DNA of 64,000 nt from Kitasatospora sp. Root107 (GTDB lineage: Bacteria > Actinomycetota > Actinomycetes > Streptomycetales > Streptomycetaceae), in NCBI RefSeq assembly GCF_001424875.1, contig NZ_LMCT01000004.1:27000-90999 (forward strand), given 5' to 3'. The notes under the pieces are model-generated. The model was not told where the DNA came from and did no database searches. It worked only from the letters and a program-made list of their open reading frames with translations. Made by a program: the position numbers and the translations under genes. Positions 48,786-56,646 of this stretch are shown piece by piece. Position 1 is the stretch's first letter, and the number at the start of each line of letters is the position of its first letter.

Positions 48786-49778
48786 TCAGTAGCCGCGGGC
48801 GCTCTTGCCGGGGTTGGCCTGCTGGACCTTGGAGGCCAGGTCGTGGCCATCCTTGGAGACGTTGTAACGGTCCATCATGTAGTTCATCGAGGCCGCGCAA
48901 CTGGCCACCGGGTCGTAGATGTTGGTCGAGGTCCCCTGCTGGTGGTAGGCGGCGAAGGTGCTCGGGATGCACTGCCAGGGGCCGCGCGAGGAGTTCGCCG
49001 GGTAGCCGTCGGACTGCTTCGGGCCGGTGGCGTTGCTGTCCCAGCCGTTGGCCAGCGGGAGGGAGTTGTACGAGGACTCGCGACCGGCCATGGTGAGCAG
49101 GCCCTTGGTCCACTGTTCGCGGGCCTTCGGGTCGGTGATGCCCATCAGGTCCAGGGTCTGGCTGATGTAGTCCCGGACGGCGGCCTCGCCGCTCTTCCAC
49201 GAGCCCCGGCCGCTGTACTCGACGTCCTTGACCGGGATCTTGCCCTCGTGCGACGGCTTCGCGTCCGGGTCGTCGCCCTTGTCGCCGCTGTCGTTGCCGT
49301 GGTCGTTGCCGCCCTGGTCACCGCCGTGGCCATTGCCGTGGCCGTTGCCCTTTCCGTTGCCGCGACTGTCGTCGTTGCCGCTGGGCTTCGGCTTGTCCGG
49401 CTGCTGACGGTCCTTGTCCTGCTTGCGCTGATCCTCCTCGGCCTTGCGGTCGGCCTCCTGGTAGGCCTTGATCACCTGTTGGAGCTTCTGGACGTCCTCG
49501 GCGATCGCCTTGGTGAGCTTCTCCTTGGTCTGCTGGAGCTTCTCGGCGCGCTCGTTGATGTCCGCGACCTCGCCGGCCACCTGGCCGGCCACCGCGGCGA
49601 AGCCGACGATCCCGGCGAACGGCGCGGCCATCAGGTCGGTGGCGACCGCCTTGGCTACCGTGCTCTTGATCTGGCCGAGCTTGGCGCTCATCTCGGCCAT
49701 CCGCTCGCTCATCTGCTGCCAGTCCCGCTGGATCTCGGCCAGCTCGGTCAACGAGACCCCGAACTTGTCACCGCTCAT
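48786..49778 (-). CDS. Lytic transglycosylase with WXG100-like N-terminus (type VII substrate-like)
   Basis: A 330-residue protein with no signal peptide. The first 100 residues are a helical hairpin of WXG100 type (IQRDWQQMSERMAEMSAKLG ...), followed at about 106 by YQEAD, a YxxxD secretion motif as in ESX substrates. A Gly/His/Asp-rich low-complexity linker (about 130 to 165) leads to a lysozyme-like SLT/transglycosylase domain from about 185, with the catalytic Glu in MAGRESSYN (about 232) and SRGPWQCIPSTFAAY. Such domains cut peptidoglycan. ATG at 49778 is the natural start. Type VII export is inference; no ESX machinery is in the window. Confidence 0.75.
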   Translation of the reverse strand: MSGDKFGVSLTELAEIQRDWQQMSERMAEMSAKLGQIKSTVAKAVATDLMAAPFAGIVGFAAVAGQVAGEVADINERAEKLQQTKEKLTKAIAEDVQKLQQVIKAYQEADRKAEEDQRKQDKDRQQPDKPKPSGNDDSRGNGKGNGHGNGHGGDQGGNDHGNDSGDKGDDPDAKPSHEGKIPVKDVEYSGRGSWKSGEAAVRDYISQTLDLMGITDPKAREQWTKGLLTMAGRESSYNSLPLANGWDSNATGPKQSDGYPANSSRGPWQCIPSTFAAYHQQGTSTNIYDPVASCAASMNYMMDRYNVSKDGHDLASKVQQANPGKSARGY

Positions 49779-49922
49779 ACGGCCCTGCCCCCCTGCTCCC
49801 GGTCCGCCTGCGAACCTTCGCCCGCACCCCGTGTGTTGACGTTCGGTCAATCATCCTGCCATGGCGAAGCCGCCCACCGAAGAGCGCGGTGGGCGGCCGG
49901 GGACAGCAGGGACCGGACGAGG

Positions 49923-50396
49923 TCAGGCGGTGTTCTCCGCCTGGGCCATCCAGGAGTACTTCTCCAGGTCGGCGGTGAGGCCGATCAGGATGTCCTGGCT
50001 GACCGGGTCGGCCTCGGCGGTGGCGTCGATCCGGCCGCGCATCCGGGTGATCACGGCCGCGAGCGCCTCGACCAGGGTGCCGACGGCGGCCGAGTCGACC
50101 ACCTGGCCCTCGGGGGAGGTGGAGATCCCGCTGGTGTCGGCGACCGTCTTGGCCCGGCCGTCCGGCGAGCTGCCGATCGCGGCCGCCCGCTCGGCAACGG
50201 TGTCGGAGTGCAGCCGGGCCAGCGCCACCACCTCGTCCAGCTGGAGGTGGACCGAACGGAACCGCGGGCCGACCACGTTCCAGTGCAACTGCTTTGCCAC
50301 CAGGGAGAGATCGATCAGATCGACCAGCGCCCCCTGCAGTGCCTCACCGACGACCTTGCGGTCGGTGTCCGGCAGCGGGCTCTTGATTCCGTACAT
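49923..50396 (-). CDS. Dps-family ferritin-like DNA-protection protein
   Basis: A 157-residue Dps protein, a dodecameric ferritin-like complex that oxidises and stores iron and shields DNA in stress. The ferroxidase signature is LVAKQLHWNVVGPRF and VHLQLDEVVA (residues about 31 to 58). ATG at 50396 follows AGGAGG by 7 nt; the upstream open frame is a shadow. A transglycosylase gene lies 144 bp downstream on the same strand. Streptomycetes usually carry several Dps paralogues. Confidence 0.93.
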   Translation of the reverse strand: MYGIKSPLPDTDRKVVGEALQGALVDLIDLSLVAKQLHWNVVGPRFRSVHLQLDEVVALARLHSDTVAERAAAIGSSPDGRAKTVADTSGISTSPEGQVVDSAAVGTLVEALAAVITRMRGRIDATAEADPVSQDILIGLTADLEKYSWMAQAENTA

Positions 50397-50516
50397 CGGG
50401 TTGCCTCCTGGACTGGGTTCGACTCCGCTGGCCAGCATGGCATGGGAAGCGGACAAGTCAGTCATTTCGCCGCCGCTGGCGAGCCCTGTCGGGGGAGTTC
50501 GTTCGGGGTCTGTAGA

Positions 50517-50530
50517 TCGAAGCGCTTCGA
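50517..50530. promoter_or_regulatory. LacI-type operator, distal
   Basis: TCGAAGCGCTTCGA is a perfect 14-bp palindrome with the GAAGCGCTTC core typical of LacI-family sites in actinobacteria. It is 224 bp from the proximal copy, which would allow looping. Confidence 0.65.
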
Positions 50531-50674
50531 AGTTCGGAGTGATGCCCTGGACTGTCAAGGTGCCGTCCACCGGCCCGCCCGGCGGGTCTTCGCTGTCGTA
50601 GCTGGTCCAGGCCATGGTCGGGGGAGCGTTCTCCGACGCTCCGAGTCGATCTGTCGATCCGTGTCCCGTAAAGA

Positions 50675-50688
50675 CTTGAAGCATCAAG
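50675..50688. promoter_or_regulatory. Palindrome between the two LacI-type sites
   Basis: CTTGAAGCATCAAG has perfect 5-bp arms around AGCA. It lies between the two GAAGCGCTTC sites and shares the TTGAAGC half-site with the proximal one, so it may be a weaker third site. Confidence 0.35.
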
Positions 50689-50740
50689 CTCGTGCAAACC
50701 CTTGTGTGTCGCCGTTCGCTGTCCTAGCCTCGGCGCGAAG

Positions 50741-50754
50741 TTGAAGCGCTTCGA
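50741..50754. promoter_or_regulatory. LacI-type operator, proximal to the GH95 gene
   Basis: TTGAAGCGCTTCGA shares the ten-base core GAAGCGCTTC with the site at 50517. It is 55 bp upstream of the GH95 start and fits repression of that gene. Confidence 0.65.
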
Positions 50755-50808
50755 CACTGTGCTTTGACGGTGCATGTTGATCACCACCCCAGGAAGGCTT
50801 CCCGCCTC

Positions 50809-53142
50809 ATGTCCCGTCATGGCATCCACGACACCGCCCCCGCCACCCGCTGGGAGGACGCCTACCTGAGCGGCAACGGCCGGCACGGCGCGCTGGTGCA
50901 CGGCCGGACCGATGCCGAGACGGTGGTGATCACCCATCACGACCTGGTGCTGCCGGACACCGCCTCGGGCGTCGAGCCGCCCGCGCTGGCCGGTGAGCTG
51001 GCGGCCGTCCAGGATCTGCTGCTCGCGGGTGAGCAGGCCGCGGCGGTCCGCCGGTTCGGCGGCGACTGGGAGCCTCGGTACGTCCAGCCGTTCCACCCGG
51101 GCTTCGCCGTCGGCTGGGTGCGCTCGCGCCGGAGCGAGGTCACCGGGTACCGCCGGGAGCTGGACTTCCGGACCGGCGTGGTGACCACCCGCTGGCGGGA
51201 GGGTGGTGGCGAGTGGCTGGCCGAGTGCTTCGTCTCCCGGGCCGACGACGTGGTCGTGCAGCGCCTGGTCGCCCCCGAGGGGAGCACGGTCGAGGCCGAG
51301 ATAGGCCTGGACGGCCGGCTGCCGGGTGCCCCGGACGGCCTGCGTGCGGCGGTCCGCTCGGTGTACCGACCGGCCGAGATCCCCAGCTCGGCCGAACTAC
51401 CGCGCGACACCGCCCTGTTGCGCCTGCGCGCCCGATACCCCGACAGCGAGTACGGCTACCGGGGCGCGGCCCGGATCGTGGCGACCGGCGGTACGGTGCG
51501 CTGCGACGGACCCCGGGTGTACGTCTCCGGCGCTTCGGAGGTGCTGGTGCTGACCCGGACCGCCCGGGGAGAAGTCGGCTCCCCGACTTCCGAGTTGAGC
51601 CGACTGGACACCGGGATGTACCGGTTGCCCGCTGACCACGGGGAGCTGCTGGCGCGACACGCCGCCCTGCACGGTGCCGCCTACGACCGGGTCGGGCTGG
51701 ACCTCGGCGCGACGGAGGCCGACCGGCAGCAGCCCGCCGCCGAGCTGCTGGAGCGTCAGGCCGCCGACCCGTCGGCGCTCCAGCCCGCGTTGCTGGAAGC
51801 GCTGTTCGCGGCCGGACGGTACCACCTGCTGTCCGCCTCCGGCGTGCTCCCGCCCCGGCTCTGCGGCCTGTGGGCCGGTGACTGGCACACCGCCTGGGGT
51901 GGCGCGTTCACCACCAACGCCAACCTCAACCTGCAGGTCGCCGCCGCGGCCACCGGCGACCTGCCCGAGGTGACCATGGCGCTGGCCGCGCTGATCCGGG
52001 GTCAGCTGGCCGACTGGCGCACCAACGCCCGGCTGCTCTACGGCACCCGGGGGGTGGTCGCGCCTGCGCACACCGACGGTACCAACGGGCTGCAGTACCA
52101 CTTCAACCACAGCTGGGCGCACCACCTCTGGACGGCCGGTGCGGACTGGCTGCTGCAACCGCTGGTCGAGTACGTGGAGACCTCGGGTGATCTGGACTTC
52201 CTGCGTGCGGAGTTGCTGCCGCTGCTGGGAGAAGTCGCGGACTTCTACACCGACTTCCTCACCCGCACCGACGCCTCCGGTGCGCTCGTGCTGGTCCCCT
52301 CCTACTCCCCGGAGAACCATCCGACCGGCCCCGACGGCACCCAACTCCCGGCCGCCGCCTCGGTGAACGCCACGATGGACCTGGCCGCCGCCCGGCACGC
52401 CCTGCTCACCGCCGCCGACCTGACCGAGCGGCACACCACCGCCTCCGGCGCGCACTGGCGGGCGGTCGCCGCCCGGCTCCCGGGCTACCGGGTGAACGCC
52501 GACGGCGCGCTCGCCGAGTGGGCCTGGCCGTCGTCCGGCGACAGCTACGACCACCGGCACGTCAGCCACCTCTACCCCGTCTGGCCGCTGGACGAGATCA
52601 GCCCCGACACCACCCCGGCCTTGGCCGAGGCGGCCCGTACGGCGCTGCTGCTGCGCGGCGACGAGAACCACTCCGGGCACGGCCACCTGCACCGCGCGCT
52701 GGCCGCCGCCCGGCTGGACGACCCGCTGCTGGCAGGCCGGCAACTGGCCCAACTGCTGCTCCGGGGCTTCCACTTCCGCTCCCTGATGACCAGTCACTAC
52801 CCCGATCGGAACGTGTACAACGCGGACGTCGCGCACGCCCTGCCGGCCGTGCTGACCGAAATGCTGCTCCGCTCGCACCCCGCCACGGCCACCGGCCCGG
52901 CCCGGCTGGTGCTGCTCCCGGCGCTGCCCGAGGCACTGCCGTCCGGGCGCCTGTACGGGCTGCGGACCCGATTCGGCGCGGTGGTGCGGTCGTTGAGCTG
53001 GTCTCCGGCGGCCGTCACCGTGGTGCTGTGCAGTCCGGTCGACCAGGAGGTGACGGTGCGATCGGGTCCGGTGGGCAAGCATGCTCCGGTGCGGCACCTG
53101 CTGGTAGCCGGGGTGGAACGGACTATTCGCTTCGACCGCTGA
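50809..53142 (+). CDS. GH95-type alpha-L-fucosidase-like glycoside hydrolase
   Basis: A 777-residue cytosolic glycosidase. The N-terminal domain begins ATRWEDAYLSGNGRHGALVHG, as in GH95. The catalytic (alpha/alpha)6 barrel has GLWAGDWHTAWGGAFTTNANLNLQ (Asn ligands at about 375 to 380), LVPSYSPENHPT and the C-terminal SGDSYDHRHVSHLYPVWP. No signal peptide is seen, so the substrate is imported or the family member acts internally on fucosylated oligosaccharides. AGGAAGG precedes the ATG by 11 nt. LacI-type operators upstream imply sugar control. It could also act on L-galactosides. Confidence 0.82.
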   Translation: MSRHGIHDTAPATRWEDAYLSGNGRHGALVHGRTDAETVVITHHDLVLPDTASGVEPPALAGELAAVQDLLLAGEQAAAVRRFGGDWEPRYVQPFHPGFAVGWVRSRRSEVTGYRRELDFRTGVVTTRWREGGGEWLAECFVSRADDVVVQRLVAPEGSTVEAEIGLDGRLPGAPDGLRAAVRSVYRPAEIPSSAELPRDTALLRLRARYPDSEYGYRGAARIVATGGTVRCDGPRVYVSGASEVLVLTRTARGEVGSPTSELSRLDTGMYRLPADHGELLARHAALHGAAYDRVGLDLGATEADRQQPAAELLERQAADPSALQPALLEALFAAGRYHLLSASGVLPPRLCGLWAGDWHTAWGGAFTTNANLNLQVAAAATGDLPEVTMALAALIRGQLADWRTNARLLYGTRGVVAPAHTDGTNGLQYHFNHSWAHHLWTAGADWLLQPLVEYVETSGDLDFLRAELLPLLGEVADFYTDFLTRTDASGALVLVPSYSPENHPTGPDGTQLPAAASVNATMDLAAARHALLTAADLTERHTTASGAHWRAVAARLPGYRVNADGALAEWAWPSSGDSYDHRHVSHLYPVWPLDEISPDTTPALAEAARTALLLRGDENHSGHGHLHRALAAARLDDPLLAGRQLAQLLLRGFHFRSLMTSHYPDRNVYNADVAHALPAVLTEMLLRSHPATATGPARLVLLPALPEALPSGRLYGLRTRFGAVVRSLSWSPAAVTVVLCSPVDQEVTVRSGPVGKHAPVRHLLVAGVERTIRFDR

Positions 53143-53165
53143 CCGCCCTGACCTACCATCGGCGG

Positions 53166-53924
53166 ATGCCGACCAGTGAGCTGCTGCGTGCCAACGCCTT
53201 CCGGACCGCCTTCGCCCGCCGCCAGGCCACCGAGGTCCGGGAGGTGGCGGGGGGCTTCCTGGCTCTGAACGCGGCCTTCCCCCTGTCGTACGAGCACAAT
53301 CAGCTGCACATCGACAGCGCCGCCGGACCAGCCGCCCTGCTGACCCTGGCGGACGCGGCGCTCGCGCATGTCCGGCACCGCCAACTGACCGTCTACGACG
53401 CCGAGTCGGGCGCCGCGTGCGTACCGCTCTTCGAGGCGGCCGGGTACCAGCACATGACCGAGGTGGTGATGGCCCACCGGGGCCCGACGCCGGCTCCGTC
53501 GGTGCTCGCCGCGCCGGTGGACCTCCCCGAACTGGCGGTCCCGTACCGGGCCCGGCTGCGGGACTGGATGCCGGAGGTCTCCGAGGAGGCCGTCGAGCAG
53601 CTGATCACCCGTCGGGAGGCCCGCCGGAACGGAGCGCCGGAGGTGGTCTTCCTCGGCGCACGCAGCACCGACGGCCGGGTCGCCGCCTGGGCTGACCTCT
53701 ACCGCGACCCCGCCGAGGGCATCGCCCAGATCGAGGACCTGGTCACCGCCCTGGACCAGACCGGCCAGGGTCACGGCGACACCGTGCTCACCACCGCCTT
53801 GCACCTGGCTGCCGAACAGCCACTGTGCTTCCTGGTTGCCGACGCCGAGGACTGGCCGATCCAGTGGTACGCCCGGCGGGGCTTCGTGCCGATCGGCGAG
53901 TGCCACTCCTTCACCCGCTCCTGA
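53166..53924 (+). CDS. GNAT-family N-acetyltransferase
   Basis: A 252-residue protein that appears to hold two GNAT-like halves. The N-terminal half (LTVYDAESGAACVPLFEAAGYQHM) and the C-terminal half (ALDQTGQGHGDTVLTTALHLA ... WPIQWYARRGFVPIG) each end with the Y..xGF motif of the acetyl-CoA fold. It probably acetylates a small molecule. ATG at 53166 lies 23 bp after the GH95 stop, so it may be co-transcribed with it. Confidence 0.75.
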   Translation: MPTSELLRANAFRTAFARRQATEVREVAGGFLALNAAFPLSYEHNQLHIDSAAGPAALLTLADAALAHVRHRQLTVYDAESGAACVPLFEAAGYQHMTEVVMAHRGPTPAPSVLAAPVDLPELAVPYRARLRDWMPEVSEEAVEQLITRREARRNGAPEVVFLGARSTDGRVAAWADLYRDPAEGIAQIEDLVTALDQTGQGHGDTVLTTALHLAAEQPLCFLVADAEDWPIQWYARRGFVPIGECHSFTRS

Positions 53925-54011
53925 GCGCCATGTCGACCTGCCCGACTGGCCTTGTGTGGGAGCCGGGCATGTGTTCAGTCGACGAGGCGACCAGGGTTGC
54001 TCCGACAGTGC

Positions 54012-54149
54012 ATGCTGCACATCGGGCAGGGCATCCGGGTGGAGCAGTACCGCACCACGGTGATTCGGGCGTACGGCAACGGCGTCGACCTGCCGTCACC
54101 GGTCGGGTTCAGGTTGCCGACCGAGATCCTCAAGACCTACGTGCGCTGA
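54012..54149 (+). pseudogene. C-terminal remnant of a Uma2-family endonuclease-like gene
   Basis: A 45-codon frame reads MLHIGQGIRVEQYRTTVIRA and then YGNGVDLPSPVGFRLPTEIL. This matches only the C-terminal strand and tail pattern of Uma2/DUF820 proteins (EYR...F..P..LP.PFGF.L). The N-terminal nuclease part is missing, so it looks like a decayed fragment, but the match is short. Confidence 0.4.
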
Positions 54150-54150
54150 C

Positions 54151-54636
54151 TCAGCCCTCCGCGAGCGTGGCCAACTGGGCGGTCAGGGTGTCGGTGTGCT
54201 GGAAGGTCAGGCCGGCCAGGGCGATGTGACGCCAGGTCACCGTGCCGCCGCCGTCCAGGATGAAGACCGACCGGCGCAGCCCCAGGCCGGGCATGCTGAT
54301 CCCGTACGCCCGGGCGACGGCGCGGTCCGGGTCGGCGAGCAGGGGGAAGGCCAGCCGGTGCTTGCGGGCGAAGCGTTCGTGGCTGTCCAGGTCCTGCGGG
54401 CTGATGCCCCAGACCGTGGCGCCGAGGTTCTTGAAGCGGTCCAGGTCGGAGGTGTACTCGCAGAGCTGCTTCGTGCAGACCGGGGTGTCGTCCCCCGGGT
54501 AGAACACCAGCACCAGCGGACGGCCCTTGGCCTCTTCCAACCGGTACTCGCGTCGCTCCGCGAGGTCCTCGGCCAACAGGAGGCCGGGCAGCGTGAACGA
54601 CGGAGCCGACGCTCCGACCTCGGGCGGCTTGGCCAT
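54151..54636 (-). CDS. Peroxiredoxin (AhpC/TSA, BCP-like)
   Basis: A 161-residue thiol peroxidase. The peroxidatic Cys is in YPGDDTPVCTKQLCEY (about 56) with a second Cys five residues later, as in BCP enzymes. Downstream FPLLADPDRAVARAYGI and RSVFILDGGGTVTWRH complete the thioredoxin fold. It reduces hydrogen peroxide and organic hydroperoxides in the cytosol. ATG at 54636 is favoured over GTG at 54675 because GGAGG lies in front of it. The stop codon lies two bases after the Uma2-like remnant. Confidence 0.92.
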   Translation of the reverse strand: MAKPPEVGASAPSFTLPGLLLAEDLAERREYRLEEAKGRPLVLVFYPGDDTPVCTKQLCEYTSDLDRFKNLGATVWGISPQDLDSHERFARKHRLAFPLLADPDRAVARAYGISMPGLGLRRSVFILDGGGTVTWRHIALAGLTFQHTDTLTAQLATLAEG

Positions 54637-54718
54637 GGAACTTTCCCTCCCGTACTGAAGCAGTGCCTCTGGCACTGTACTTGCTCCCGGCGGCTGCGCC
54701 GAGGACGCCCATCAGGTG

Positions 54719-54850
54719 TCAGCGGCGGGGCCGTACATGATGACCTCGACGCCGGCCAGGCAGATCACCGCGCCGAGGACGTCGGAGCGGGTGGGGCGGA
54801 AGCCGTCGACGGCGGCGACGGCGAACAGGGCGACGGAGCGGAGCACCGGC
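54719..54850 (-). pseudogene. C-terminal remnant of a YnfA-family membrane gene
   Basis: Reading the minus strand, a 40-codon stretch gives [20 protein letters not shown] then [19 protein letters not shown] and a stop. This is the end of YnfA (UPF0060) proteins, which have about 108 residues and four membrane helices. The first two thirds are gone. Not present as an intact frame. Confidence 0.6.
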
Positions 54851-54916
54851 ACTGGTGGCGCTCCGTCAGCCCGTTACAGTCGTTGTCAGTCGCGGGTGTG
54901 GGTGGTGAGTGGGGAC

Positions 54917-55411
54917 ATGATGGCGGAGCGCGAGGTGGTCGTCCGGCCGCTGGGCCGGCCCGGAGACCTGGGCTGGACAGTGCTGGCGCACGGCGAGTTC
55001 TACGACCGGGAGTTCGGCTGGGACGCGAGCTTCGAAACGCTCGTCGCCCGGATCGTCGCCGACTACGCCGACGAGACGGAACCCGGGCCGCAGGCGGCGT
55101 GGATCGCGGAGGTCGACGGGGAACGGGCCGGCTGCGTCTTCTGCGTCCGTGCGGACGACCGGACCGCGAAGCTGCGCCTGCTGCTCGTCGATCCGGCCGC
55201 GCGGGGTCTGGGTCTGGGAGCCCGGCTGGTCGAGGAGTGCCTGCACTTCGCGCGGACCGCCGGGTACGAGGCGATCACCCTGTGGACCAACGACGTCCTA
55301 GGGTCGGCCCGGCGGATCTACCGTAAGCAAGGCTTCGAACTCGTCGCCGAGGAACCCCACCACAGCTTCGGGCACGACCTCGTCGGCCAGACCTGGCAGC
55401 GCCGCCTGTAG
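54917..55411 (+). CDS. GNAT-family N-acetyltransferase
   Basis: A 164-residue acetyltransferase. The acetyl-CoA-binding motif is LLLVDPAARGLGLGARLVEEC (residues about 91 to 111) and the end has WTNDVLGSARRIYRKQGFEL, the RIYxxxGF signature. ATG at 54917 or 54920 gives the normal length. Substrate unknown. A YnfA-like remnant lies just before it. Confidence 0.87.
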   Translation: MMAEREVVVRPLGRPGDLGWTVLAHGEFYDREFGWDASFETLVARIVADYADETEPGPQAAWIAEVDGERAGCVFCVRADDRTAKLRLLLVDPAARGLGLGARLVEECLHFARTAGYEAITLWTNDVLGSARRIYRKQGFELVAEEPHHSFGHDLVGQTWQRRL

Positions 55412-55504
55412 TGAGCGGCAGCGGGTCGAGTCGCCCGAGGAGAGCCTGTCCGTTATGTTCTGATTTGAGAGTTCGTCAGATCATGAACAAAAGGACGGTG
55501 CGGA

Positions 55505-55948
55505 GTGCCCGGAAGTCTCACAGTCGACACGGTCGGTCCGGTGGACGTTGCGGTGGTCGCGTTCGACGGCAACCGGTTCAACGGCAAAGTCGCTCCGGCC
55601 CTGCTCGACCTGCAGAAGAGCGGGACGATCCGCATCCTCGACCTCACCTTCATCCGCAAGGGGCGTGACGGCGCGGTCGAGGTGGTCGAGGTCGCCGACT
55701 CCGAGGTGGCGGCCGCGTTCGAGCGCACCACCCAGGTCGAGTTCGACCTGCTCAGCGAGGACGATCTGCAGACCGTGGCGGCCGAGCTGGAGCCCGGGTC
55801 GTCGGCCCTGGTGTTGGTCTGGGAGAACACCTGGGCGGCCCGGCTGTCGGCCGCGCTGCGCAACTCCGACGGCCGGGTGCTGTTCCTGGAGCGCATTCCG
55901 CGCGACGAGGTCGTGGCGGCCATCACCGCACTGGACGAGGAGCTCTGA
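55505..55948 (+). CDS. DUF6325-family protein
   Basis: A 147-residue protein of the DUF6325 type, also seen with SHOCT proteins in streptomycetes; function unknown. It begins GPVDVAVVAFDGNRFNGKVA and has VLVWENTWAARLSAALRNSDG and RIPRDEVVAAITALDEE near the end, an alpha/beta pattern with no membrane segment. GTG at 55505 follows AAAGGACGG. The SHOCT gene starts 5 bp after its stop, so they form an operon. Confidence 0.75.
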   Translation: MPGSLTVDTVGPVDVAVVAFDGNRFNGKVAPALLDLQKSGTIRILDLTFIRKGRDGAVEVVEVADSEVAAAFERTTQVEFDLLSEDDLQTVAAELEPGSSALVLVWENTWAARLSAALRNSDGRVLFLERIPRDEVVAAITALDEEL

Positions 55949-55953
55949 GCGCG

Positions 55954-56295
55954 ATGCGCCGACGGATGGGACGACCCGGCCTGCTCGGGACGGTGGCCAG
56001 GACCGCGGTGGTGGCCGGTACGGCCACGGCCGTGTCCGGGCGGATGCAGCGCGGCGCGGCCGAGCGCAGCGCCCAGCAGGAACAGACGGCCGCCGCGCAG
56101 CAGCAGGCGATGGTCGACCAGGCCGCCGCGCAGGCGGCCGCGCAGGTCTCGAGCCAGCAGGCGCCGCCCGCCGCAGCACCGGCTCCGGCCGAGGACCGGA
56201 TCGGCAAGCTCACGGCGCTGGCCGAGCTGAAGGCCAAGGGCCTGCTGACCGACGAGGAGTTCGCCGCCGAGAAGGCGCGCGTGCTGGGGTCCTGA
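55954..56295 (+). CDS. SHOCT-domain protein
   Basis: A 113-residue protein. The first 30 residues are basic and hydrophobic (a possible membrane anchor), a Gln/Ala-rich segment follows (AAAQQQAMVDQAAAQAAAQ), and the C-terminus is a SHOCT domain, KLTALAELKAKGLLTDEEF then AAEKARVLG. SHOCT domains mediate oligomerisation. It lies in an operon with the DUF6325 gene. Confidence 0.8.
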   Translation: MRRRMGRPGLLGTVARTAVVAGTATAVSGRMQRGAAERSAQQEQTAAAQQQAMVDQAAAQAAAQVSSQQAPPAAAPAPAEDRIGKLTALAELKAKGLLTDEEFAAEKARVLGS

Positions 56296-56646
56296 AGACC
56301 GGCCGGAGGCGCAGCTGCCGGACGGCGTGTCCTTGGAGGTGCCCCGGCGATGCCCCGTGTGGATGCCCGCGCAGTCGAGCGGTGGTGGCCGCCCTCGGCC
56401 TGCCGCCCGACCCGGACGCCGGCACTCTGCGCGCCGCCCTGGACGGCGCCGGGCTGCCCGGAGCGCCGCTCGAGCTCCACCTGGTCGGCGGTGGCACGCT
56501 GCACTGCCCGGCGGGCGGCACGACCTGCGTCGCCACTCGCTCCCGCCGGAGCTGAACCGCCTGGTCAGCCGGTGGTGCCGGAGCTGCTCTGGTTACGATG
56601 ATCCGGGCCGCGCCGAGTGGGCGGGGGAGATCGGAGCCGGAACCTG
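56296..56646. other. Unassigned 350-bp region with a possible decayed gene
   Basis: No intact gene is convincing. Protein-like stretches appear in three different frames in order: MPRVDARAVER (from 56350), then VVAALGLPPDPDAGTLRAAL and HLVGGGTLHCPAGGTTC, then RRHSLPPELNRLVSRWCRSC (to 56647). They may be pieces of one frameshifted gene, or chance frames in high-GC DNA. I do not recognise a family. Confidence 0.3.

Larger units (their letters stand above)
50397..50808. other. Divergent regulatory region between Dps and the GH95 gene
   Basis: This 412-bp region has no convincing gene. It carries three palindromic sites (50517-50530, 50675-50688, 50741-50754) listed separately, of which two share the core GAAGCGCTTC. 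The Dps ribosome site is at about 50404 and AGGAAGG of the GH95 gene at 50791. Confidence 0.6.
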
